Source: Streptomyces sp. cg36 (lineage in GTDB: Bacteria > Actinomycetota > Actinomycetes > Streptomycetales > Streptomycetaceae). From it: 64,000 nt of DNA. Of this stretch, positions 39,202 to 46,118 are shown one piece after another; the stretch's first letter is position 1; each line of letters begins with the position of its first letter. The stretch is taken from NCBI RefSeq assembly GCF_041080675.1, contig NZ_CP163520.1:2356001-2420000 (forward strand). The letters are read 5' to 3'. The notes below the pieces were generated by a model, which saw nothing but the letters and a program-made list of their open reading frames with translations, ran no database searches and was not told the origin of the DNA. The position numbers were made by a program, and so were the translations under genes.

Positions 39202-40182
39202 TTAAACGATGTATCCGTGTTTCTTCAACATGGCTATTTGGTGCTCGCGGTTGTTGCCTGCGAGTTTGAAAATGGTCTCTGGCATTAGCCGCGCCTCGCG
39301 GGACCGGGCGTACTTCTGGCCCGGGACTTTTGCGAACGTGGCACCCATGGCCTTAGCCCCGATCCCGCGTTTGGTGGTGCCCTCGGCCGTGACCCGCATC
39401 GGGCCCCGACCGGTCACCGCGGTTGCCATTCCTCGGCGTGAGTTGATGATCTGCCCGAGGTCCGCCCCGCGTTCCAGTGCCTTGACTCCCGCTTCCCCGA
39501 GTCGCTTCCGCTGTTCGGCGGGACTCATCTCGCGGAACAGGTCCTCGGGGGTCTTGGTCTGTTTCCACTCGGCATCGGTCATCGGCTCCATTCCGCAGTC
39601 ACAGCGGGGATGCCGTTTGAAACCGGTCGAGTAGGAATACTGACGGCCCGACAGGATGATGCACCGAGCGCACGCGGGCAGCCGCACAACGCGCACGTAC
39701 GAGATACAGCGCGGGTGTGCTGCCATGCCGATGGACGTGGCCGTACGGGACGCGTCGGCTATTTGTGTGCTCGCCATCATGGCCATTTGGGTAAGTCCCC
39801 GGGCTGCCGCGAGTTCGGCGCTCTCGCCGGCTGCCAGCGCCCGCGCCGTTGTGATGGCGGGCAGTTGCAGCAGCGAGGCGAGGGGGCGTCCGTCCGCAGC
39901 GATACCGACCAGGGCCGCGGGGTCGAGCATTCCGAGCGGGGCCGCAACAGCCCCTTGCGCTGTCATAGCGGCACCGACGAACGCTTGGGCCCCCTGTACG
40001 GCGGAGAGCTGTCCGGCGGATACCGCGGCGAGGATTGCGCGCCCCGCCTCGCCCTGCATGGCGGACAGAATGCGGTCCGCGGGAACGTCCCTCCAAAGCC
40101 CCTGGATCGCTTCGACAACGGCCCGGGAAATGCTCTGTACTTGTGTGTACCGTTCGGCTGCCAACTCGTCCGTACGGCTCAC
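39202..40182 (-). CDS. MuF-like minor head protein
   Basis: A 326-residue protein following the portal gene. The C-terminal half holds the MuF-type zinc-like cluster: HPRCISYVRVVRLPACARCIILSGRQY and KRHPRCDCGMEP. The helical N-terminal half (ISRAVVEAIQGLWRDVPADRIL) would bind the portal. MuF proteins are ejected or help head assembly. The GTG at 40182 overlaps the portal stop by one base (TAGTG). No protease motif is apparent. Confidence 0.8.
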   Translation of the reverse strand: MSRTDELAAERYTQVQSISRAVVEAIQGLWRDVPADRILSAMQGEAGRAILAAVSAGQLSAVQGAQAFVGAAMTAQGAVAAPLGMLDPAALVGIAADGRPLASLLQLPAITTARALAAGESAELAAARGLTQMAMMASTQIADASRTATSIGMAAHPRCISYVRVVRLPACARCIILSGRQYSYSTGFKRHPRCDCGMEPMTDAEWKQTKTPEDLFREMSPAEQRKRLGEAGVKALERGADLGQIINSRRGMATAVTGRGPMRVTAEGTTKRGIGAKAMGATFAKVPGQKYARSREARLMPETIFKLAGNNREHQIAMLKKHGYIV

Positions 40183-41255
40183 TAGGCGGCCTCGGGCAAC
40201 TCGTCGGGCTCGTCGGCCTGGTCGTCGCCCTCGGTCTGTTCGGGCTTCACCCCGAACAGGCGCGACATGTCCCCGCCGAGGATTGCGCCCGCGGCATCCG
40301 TGCGCATCTGCTTCCACCGCTCGATTTCGTCCGGAGTGACTCCCGGGATGCGCTCCCACAGAGCCTCATCCGGCACGCCGATACTCTTCAACTTCACCAG
40401 TGCATCGGAGTATTGGGCATCGCTGCGGAACTGCGGGTCTCTCCACACCACGGAGCCGAGCGCGAGAGATTCCGCGCGCCGTTCCTCGCCCTGTGCCATG
40501 GCCTCCAGCCGCATGATTTCGCGGAGCGCGCTCCCGAAGTGCCGTTGCATCTCGGACACCTTGGCAATCAGTCCCGCTTCCGACGCGGCGAACCCGTCGG
40601 GGCTCACGTTGACGAGCTGCCCCGCTAGATAGCTTGGTGGGGTGCGGGTCTGTGCTGCGATGTGTTGCACCGCCACTTCAATAACCTTGAGGTAGTTCTC
40701 AAGGTCAGCGGCTGAGAACTCGGCGATTTGCGCGCCCTGTTTCTCCAGCCACAGCAGACGGTCCGACCGGAACCGGTCTAGCGGTAGATCCTCCTCGCCG
40801 ACCACTTCACCCGACTCGGGGTCCACAATTTCGCGGACGGGCCGGTCCATTCCGAGCACCGCCCGCGCGGGCAGCGCCAAACCGTCCGATGCGGTCATGA
40901 GGTGCGCCCACAAGGTATTGACGGCATCCTGTAGCGGAAGGACCGTCGCAATCTCGGACCGTGGCTTTCCATGCAGCCGCGAGCGGTTAGGCAGCTCGAC
41001 CAGCGGCACCACCTTGAGTGGGTTCGGAACGTGGCTCGGCTCGCCCCGGGCAAGCCCCGTAGTGCGGCCGGTCCACCTTCCGCCCTCGCGGGTCGGACGC
41101 TGCCACCGGTAAACCATGGTCGGCGTGAACAGCGTTGCAAACTCGGTGTCGTAGTCCCGCCACGTCATGAGCCCCGCCTTACGGAGCCGGCGGCGCCCGG
41201 GGACATACTCGACTATCGCGCTTCCGGCGTGCTGAAAGGTGATCTCAACTGCCAT
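40182..41255 (-). pseudogene. Portal protein, C-terminal frame
   Basis: A 357-codon frame with most of an SPP1 gp6-like portal: VEITFQHAGSAIVEYVPGRR, WRDYDTEFATLFTPTMVYRW, PLQDAVNTLWAHLMTASDGLALPARAV, PPSYLAGQLVNVSPDGFAASEAGLIAKV and a long stem helix. The N-terminal wing part is in another frame upstream. Its ATG (41255) lies within that gene's last codons and has no ribosome site, so it looks like the rest of a frameshifted gene. Without the N-terminal part a working ring is doubtful unless both parts assemble together. Confidence 0.75.
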
Positions 41256-41616
41256 CGGCGTTGTTCCAGACCAGGGCGTACGAGCGCCCCGTAATGAGTG
41301 CTTCCAACAGCGCTAGGCCGATCTCCACATCGGCTTCCGAGCGCTTCCAAGCCTTACCGGCATCCTTGTCTATGGACCCGTCTTCCAGACGGAACCCAAT
41401 CGGCATAAGCCGTTCAACCGTCGCATCGGGCACCGTGGCGCACCAGTTGTCGGAGAACTCGTCAAACAGCCCGCCGGTCTGCGTGCTGAATTCCGGCGAC
41501 GTGAACAACAGCGGGCGGTCCCCCTCGTACGCGTCGGACCATTTCTTAGCCTGGTGCCTGCGGCGCTGTAGCTTGCCGTACAGCCGTTCTGTCATCTGTA
41601 GCGGTGTTTCCGCCAT
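41245..41616 (-). pseudogene. Portal protein, N-terminal frame
   Basis: A 123-codon frame: LYGKLQRRRHQAKKWSDAYEGDRPLLF, then FDEFSDNWCATVPDATVERLMPIGFR and ALLEALITGRSYALVWNNADG, the N-terminal wing of SPP1-type portals. It stops at 41245, one codon past NNADG, exactly where homologous portals continue with an E-I-T-like strand that is found in the next frame. One base lost or gained near 41245-41255 would rejoin the two into about 480 residues. AAGGGGGGGGAAGC precedes the ATG at 41616. Confidence 0.75.
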
Positions 41617-41633
41617 GCTTCCCCCCCCTTGTG

Positions 41634-43331
41634 CTACGCGCTAGCCGCACGGGCCCGCTTGAGCGGTCGGCGGACATACCCGTCAAGAGCCATGACCACA
41701 GCGGCGATTCCGTCGATACGTGCGCTCGACTTCCCGCGGTCAGGTTTCACGGGACGTAGGTTGTCGTTACCGTCCCGGTACACCTCGACCACGCTTGCAT
41801 TCCAACGGAGGATCGGGTTACCGCCGTGGTGTATGCGGCCCTCGCGGAGCAGCCTTTCAAGTTCCTTGCTGCCGGGACTCATCCCTAGATACGTCTGCGC
41901 GACCGGCACCACGTCCACGCCGCGGGTCTTTGCCTCGATGCGCTGGACGAGCTGACCCGCAAACATGCGGTCATAGGAAATCCGCTGCACGTCCAGCCGG
42001 CGACAGTCCGCGATGATCTGCCGTTCGATAGCGTCATAATCAATTGCGTCGCCCTCCGTGAGGGTCAACAGCCCATCGGCGGCCCACTGACGCAACGGGA
42101 CCTGTAGCTGTTGTTCCAGCTCGTCTACGCGTTCCTCGGGCAGCCAAAAGCGGGATATCACTTCCAGTTCAACCCCGGGTTTGCGGGACTCGACAACCAG
42201 CACCCAAGCCGAAAGGTCCGAGACCGCCGACAGGTCTACCCCGCCCCATGCCCGCCGATAGCGGAAACGTTTCTTCTCTACTGCGCCCGCGTTTGCGTCC
42301 CACACCGGAAGCGGCAGCCACCGCGAGGACGAACGCATACGGCGATTGAGCGACAGTCGACAGAACGTCGGGAAGTAGGAAGGGGTCGACTTGGCCTTAG
42401 CAGCCTCACGCCGCATGTAGGCCAGGCTCGGCGACGTGCCCAAACCCGGGTTCGCCTTCCGCCACGTCTCCTCGGCGTAAGGATCGTCGCCCTCTTCGGC
42501 AGCCCAAATAACCCCGTAGTGCCCGGGGTCCGAGATCACAGCGTCCGCGCAGCGGCGGGTATACGTGTGCTTCTCGTCGTAAATGCTGCCCTCGGTGCCC
42601 TCATCTGCGGTCGTGATGAACACGACCAACGGTTGGTCCCGGGCGCCGGTACCGGTCTCGATCGCGTCGATAAGGTCACGCCGCTTGTGCACGTGCACCT
42701 CATCCACAATCGCGCCGGACACGTTCAGCCCGTGGGCGGTCTCGGCGATTTTCGACAGGGCCCGGAACACGCCGCCCGTACGGGGCACCCGGATAAGCCC
42801 CCGTAGAACCTCTACGCGCCCCCGTATGGCTCTACTGGTGAGCGCCATACGCTTAGCGTCATCAAAGACGCGTTCGGCCTGTGGAAGGCTGCCAGCAGCC
42901 GCGTAAACCTCCGCGCCAATCTCGCGATCGGCGAGCAACAGCACCAGCCCGATACCGCTGGACAGTGTGGACTTGCCCGCCTTACGGGGAACCTCAATCC
43001 ACACCGTACGGGCGACGCGAACCGCTCGGCCCAACTCGGGGTCAAACCACAGCCATCCGAAAATCGGGGCAATGATCCACACCTTTTGCCACGGCGCGAG
43101 TTTGAGCGGAGTCCCGCCCCAACGTCCCTTCGTGTGCCGCATGGACTCGATAGCCGCAATGGCTCGGCGAGCGGCGGGCACATCAAAATAGGCGCCCTCG
43201 CGCTGCGGGGCCTGGTGGGCGAGAACGAGCGGACGGGACTTGACCGCCTCGCCTATCTCGTCCTCGGTCAGCCCGAGTTCTAGCAGCGCGTCATACGGGA
43301 CCGGCAGATCGTCAGTCGAAAATCCCGTCAT
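41634..43331 (-). CDS. terL: Terminase large subunit
   Basis: A 565-residue packaging motor. The ATPase has Walker A EVPRKAGKST and Walker B SGAIVDEVHVH, with ITTADEGTEGSIYDE as the coupling motif. The nuclease domain carries GGVDLSAVSDLSA (first Asp), YDRMFAGQL and GIAAVVMALD. The pattern is of the HK97/Terminase_1 group used by cos phages. The start ATG at 43331 overlaps the small-subunit gene by 20 bases; the longer frame upstream is not used. Confidence 0.95.
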   Translation of the reverse strand: MTGFSTDDLPVPYDALLELGLTEDEIGEAVKSRPLVLAHQAPQREGAYFDVPAARRAIAAIESMRHTKGRWGGTPLKLAPWQKVWIIAPIFGWLWFDPELGRAVRVARTVWIEVPRKAGKSTLSSGIGLVLLLADREIGAEVYAAAGSLPQAERVFDDAKRMALTSRAIRGRVEVLRGLIRVPRTGGVFRALSKIAETAHGLNVSGAIVDEVHVHKRRDLIDAIETGTGARDQPLVVFITTADEGTEGSIYDEKHTYTRRCADAVISDPGHYGVIWAAEEGDDPYAEETWRKANPGLGTSPSLAYMRREAAKAKSTPSYFPTFCRLSLNRRMRSSSRWLPLPVWDANAGAVEKKRFRYRRAWGGVDLSAVSDLSAWVLVVESRKPGVELEVISRFWLPEERVDELEQQLQVPLRQWAADGLLTLTEGDAIDYDAIERQIIADCRRLDVQRISYDRMFAGQLVQRIEAKTRGVDVVPVAQTYLGMSPGSKELERLLREGRIHHGGNPILRWNASVVEVYRDGNDNLRPVKPDRGKSSARIDGIAAVVMALDGYVRRPLKRARAASA

Positions 43332-43791
43332 CGTCGCCCCCGCTTTCCGGCGGGGTAATCCGCGTGGCTGACGCGGGGCTAAGCCCGAGTTCGCCGACCA
43401 GCGAGCGGAAGTGACTCCGGTACTGGTGGGCAATCGTCACCCACGGGGACTTGACGTTCCCGCGCTCCGTTTCGACCACCAGGCCGGTACGGCTCAACTC
43501 CCTTTCGGCCTGCCACAGTCGGGCGACCGTCACGCAATACTCAATGGCTGTCTCTCGCTGCGGGTCGGTCAGACCAGCGGAATGCACCAGGGCGGGAACC
43601 GTCCTCGCCCACACGTCCCGGGCCTTTACCCGCACGTCCTCGGCGGAGTCGCCCGGCAACAGCTCGGACCAATCCGGCTCGACCGGAGGCACAGGGGCGA
43701 ACGATGCACCCTCGGAATTGCGGTCTGCGCGGAACGTGCCCTCGCGCACCGCCTGAATATGGGGCTTCGGTTTGTGCCCGGGAATCGCCAC
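43312..43791 (-). CDS. terS: Terminase small subunit, P27 family
   Basis: A 159-residue DNA-recognition subunit: VKARDVWARTVPALVHSAGLTDPQRETAIEYCVTVARLWQAERELSRTGLVVETERGNVKSPWVTIAHQ matches Phage_terminase_small P27. It binds the packaging site, probably close by, and hands DNA to TerL. GGTGGAGGTGAC precedes the ATG at 43791. Confidence 0.9.
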   Translation of the reverse strand: MAIPGHKPKPHIQAVREGTFRADRNSEGASFAPVPPVEPDWSELLPGDSAEDVRVKARDVWARTVPALVHSAGLTDPQRETAIEYCVTVARLWQAERELSRTGLVVETERGNVKSPWVTIAHQYRSHFRSLVGELGLSPASATRITPPESGGDDDGIFD

Positions 43792-43898
43792 GCTAAGTCA
43801 CCTCCACCAGAACGATCTAATTAGCCATGCGAACTTTTTGCCTCCCTGCCGATCTGGCTTGGGAGGGGAGGGGAGTACCCCCCTGGGCAAGCCGTGCG

Positions 43899-44276
43899 CT
43901 ATGTCCGAATTGGCTTCGAATTTGCGGCTGCCCAACCACCAGGTTGGCGCTTAGCGGTCTCTCGGTTGTGACAGCGAGTGCACAACGGACGGAGCCGAGA
44001 GAACGCGTCCGGCTCGGCAACACCTTGGGCTACCAACTCGCGTCGCGACAAAGGGAAATGGTCAGCGACCGTGGCTGTGCGACCGCACAGCAGACACCAC
44101 GGGTTGCGGTACAGGTACGCCTTACGGATGCGCTGCCAACGCGTCGTGTAGCCCCGTTCAGCACTCGTACCGCGCTGTTGCTCGGCCTCGCGTCGGTGAG
44201 CGTCACAGCGCCCACCAGCACGGGTCAGCTCGGGGCACCCAGGGATCGAGCACGGGGGGCGGGGCCGTCTGGGCAG
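43899..44276 (-). CDS. HNH endonuclease beside the terminase, CTG start
   Basis: A 125-residue protein, easily missed because its frame has no ATG, GTG or TTG at the right place. It opens at CTG (44276), 5 bases after GGAGAGGAG, and reads PRRPRPPCSIPGCPE, GGRCDAHRREAEQQRG, then the HNH domain: NPWCLLCGRTATVADHFPLSRRE and RLRPLCTRCHNRETAKRQPGG. HNH proteins beside TerS are needed for cos cleavage by many HK97-like phages. A single change ATG to CTG would explain the start. Confidence 0.75.
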   Translation of the reverse strand: MPRRPRPPCSIPGCPELTRAGGRCDAHRREAEQQRGTSAERGYTTRWQRIRKAYLYRNPWCLLCGRTATVADHFPLSRRELVAQGVAEPDAFSRLRPLCTRCHNRETAKRQPGGWAAANSKPIRT

Positions 44277-44400
44277 GGGGACTCCTCTCCAGGTAACCGC
44301 TATGAATCAGCCAACCTCTCGGTATGGCCGGTGGGTTCGCAGGATGACGGGTAGCGTGATCTTGGTCGAATGAAGGTACGCGAAAGAAAAGAGAATGACT

Positions 44401-44802
44401 ATGCCTGTGTCTATGGGCGACTATTTCGTCCCGGAATCCGGATCGGGAGTTACCCGAATCTATAACCTGAGTGACGGGTCGGTCCGCGAATCTCAAGGCG
44501 AAGAATTCTCGACGGGCTCCACCGAAGGCCGGAGCGCCGAAGCACCCGCTAGTACAAACGACAGTCAAGAGTCGGATTCTCTGGCACTCACCACTATGGA
44601 TCAGTTCAGTTCGCAGCCGATGAACGTGGATAGGGCGCAGCTTAAGGCGCACCAGGACGGGGCTCCGCTAATGTTGCAAGGAGTGACTAAGCCGTCTCTC
44701 ATACTCCAAGCGGACAAGGCGTCTCTCATTCCGCAGTCAATACCTGTCATCGACGGAAACGGAAACATCGTCGCCACGTTCACCGCAGACCCGCGAGCCT
44801 GA
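44401..44802 (+). CDS. Unknown acidic plus-strand protein
   Basis: A 133-residue protein between the two HNH genes, read opposite to them. GC is lower than in the neighbours. Ser/Thr/Glu-rich region (EEFSTGSTEGRSAEAPASTNDSQESDS), then KPSLILQADKASLIPQSIPVIDGNG, where SLI repeats. No membrane helix. I start at the second ATG (44401; AAAGAGA at spacing 7). A 13-bp perfect terminator follows. Either a lysogenic moron or a virion-associated decoration; not recognised. Confidence 0.6.
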   Translation: MPVSMGDYFVPESGSGVTRIYNLSDGSVRESQGEEFSTGSTEGRSAEAPASTNDSQESDSLALTTMDQFSSQPMNVDRAQLKAHQDGAPLMLQGVTKPSLILQADKASLIPQSIPVIDGNGNIVATFTADPRA

Positions 44803-44808
44803 TCACTG

Positions 44809-44848
44809 CCGCCCCGGTACGAGCCACCCGCTGCCCGTACCGGGGCGG
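44809..44848 (+). terminator. Terminator of the 44401 gene
   Basis: A perfect 13-bp stem CCGCCCCGGTACG / CGTACCGGGGCGG with a 14-base loop lies just after the stop. No clear T-run on the plus strand. Confidence 0.65.
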
Positions 44849-44863
44849 AGCCATGTCTTGGGT

Positions 44864-45301
44864 CTACAACACCCACTGGCCCAGGACTCCCAGAGACACA
44901 GCAAGGGGGGCGGAACTTACGCGGCAAGGAAGTCCGCCAACAGCAAGGATGGGGGTCTTGTCTGCCCGTGCCGTGCCGAACTCCGTGCTCGTCTTGAGCT
45001 GGTGGCACCCGTGGCACAGCACCTGAACATTGCTGTCTACGTCCTCCCCGCCGAGGGACAGCGGGCGCACATGGTCGACGTCCACCCCGTCCGCGGGGAA
45101 CGTCCCCATGCACCAGTCGCACCAGGCCGTACCCCGTTCCTGCACCCGTCGCCGGAGCCGAGCCGCAGCGTCATAGCGGGCCGCCCGTCGCCGACCCCGT
45201 GAACGGCGGGTGCGGACCGTGGCCCGACCCTCAAACGTCGCGTGGTGCGTCTTGCAGCGGCCCCGATGGGTCGCAGACTCGGTGCAGTCGATACAGCGCA
45301 T
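44864..45301 (-). CDS. Second HNH endonuclease
   Basis: A 145-residue protein. A Cys/His-rich start (MRCIDCTESATHRGRCKTHH) precedes a basic linker (RTRRSRGRRRAARYD). The HNH core is WCDWCMGTFPADGVDVDHVRPLSLGGEDVDSNVQVLCHGCHQLKT with the zinc cysteines and DVDHV catalytic His. The 30-residue tail after it looks free. It ends opposite the previous terminator and starts 32 bases after the tRNA 3' end. It may assist packaging or act as a homing-type nuclease. Confidence 0.88.
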   Translation of the reverse strand: MRCIDCTESATHRGRCKTHHATFEGRATVRTRRSRGRRRAARYDAAARLRRRVQERGTAWCDWCMGTFPADGVDVDHVRPLSLGGEDVDSNVQVLCHGCHQLKTSTEFGTARADKTPILAVGGLPCRVSSAPLAVSLGVLGQWVL

Positions 45302-45333
45302 GTGCGCCCCCCTGGTGCTCGTTGTTGTCGAGT

Positions 45334-45406
45334 GCCCGCCCCCGGACTCGAACCGGGAACCTCGCGATCTTGAATCGCGCGTCTCTGCCACTTGGACTAG
45401 GCGGGC
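45334..45406 (-). tRNA. tRNA with CAA anticodon (reads UUG, Leu) and short variable loop
   Basis: The minus strand folds to a 73-base cloverleaf: acceptor GCCCGCC/GGCGGGC, D arm with GG in the loop, anticodon stem CGCGA/TCGCG with loop TTCAAGA (anticodon CAA), a 5-base variable loop AGGTT, T arm CCCGG/CCGGG with TTCGAGT. The base after the acceptor is A, and CCA is not encoded. Leucine tRNAs normally have a long variable arm, so this is a non-standard Leu tRNA or one charged with another amino acid. Confidence 0.85.
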
Positions 45407-45437
45407 TTGGTTGTCCTCGCCGGCGAGGCGGGACCAC

Positions 45438-45506
45438 GGGGACTGCACTGCCCACAACCCCTTTCGGCGCCCCGAGGGACGGTTACGTGTGGGCGGTGCA
45501 GTCCCC
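45438..45506. repeat. 19-bp inverted repeat upstream of the tRNA
   Basis: GGGGACTGCACTGCCCACA (45438-45456) pairs with TGTGGGCGGTGCAGTCCCC (45488-45506), 18 of 19 positions, around a 31-base loop. It lies 32-100 bases before the tRNA 5' end on its strand. No T-run follows, so a binding site or structured RNA is more likely than a terminator. Confidence 0.75.
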
Positions 45507-45638
45507 GCGCGTTGCCTCCCAACCCCTGCGGCCACCCCGGTAACGCGGGGCGCGTGGTGCGCGGGCAACGCTGACGAGAGAGCCGGGCACTCGGACCGCC
45601 GGGTGTCCCCCTTGGGGTGGGTGCGCGGTAGTCCCGCT

Positions 45639-45727
45639 CTCACTCTGCTGTGGGGACCAGCGAATTCCCGCGGCCCTTGCGGACCTGTGGCTGCCCCCTC
45701 ACTGTGCTGTGGGGACCAGCAGATTCC
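45639..45727. repeat. Two 30-bp direct repeats 59 bp apart
   Basis: 45639-45668 and 45698-45727 share 27 of 30 bases, including CTGTGGGGACCAGC. They lie in the gene-free stretch 45407-46118, between the tRNA and the integrase. Confidence 0.75.
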
Positions 45728-45739
45728 TGCCGGGGCTTG

Positions 45740-45835
45740 CCATGACGGAATGACGGTTCTAAGGGTCTTTCTGGTTTTCCTTAAAGAACATAAGAGAAAA
45801 ACAGAAGCGGGCCCCGAAGCGTCATACCGTCATGG
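45740..45835. repeat. Inverted-repeat element, copy 2
   Basis: Arms CCATGACGGAATGACG (45740-45755) and CGTCATACCGTCATGG (45820-45835) match at 15 of 16 positions. The AT-rich core (TTTCTGGTTTTC, TTAAAGAACATAAGAGAA) is the same as in copy 1 at 26222-26313, in the same orientation. Confidence 0.8.
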
Positions 45836-45910
45836 CTGTGCCCGCTGGTGGTCCTCGCTGACAGGCAGGACGGCCTCGCGCGGGGCGCTGTGCGCCTGTC
45901 TGCGGGCACA

Positions 45911-46096
45911 GGAAAGCCCCGGCGGTCCCAAGGGGACTACCGGGGCGAGACAGGGCGGGTGTACTGCATTCTCGGCTCATGAGTCGTGACATGCACCGCC
46001 CCTGACCCACACGCCCATTTCGGTGCGGGGTGCGGCAAGCCTATCCGCCACCGGAGGCACGCCGAGAGCCCCGGCGGGCCAGTGGCCAACCGGGGC
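45911..46096 (-). terminator. Two hairpins after the integrase gene
   Basis: GCCCCGG/CCGGGGC stems occur at 46068-46096 and at 45916-45946. The second has inner GTCCC/GGGAC pairs and is followed on the minus strand by TTTCC. They lie 25 and 170 bases beyond the integrase stop. The two stems are near-copies of each other. Nothing else is seen in this stretch. Confidence 0.6.
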
Positions 46097-46118
46097 ACCT
46101 TCGGGTTCGTGGGGGCGG

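Noticed and set aside
45334..45406. tRNA as the integration site
   Set aside because: It lies 2.5 kb inside the right border, no matching tRNA fragment is seen at the left border, and serine integrases do not usually use tRNA genes.
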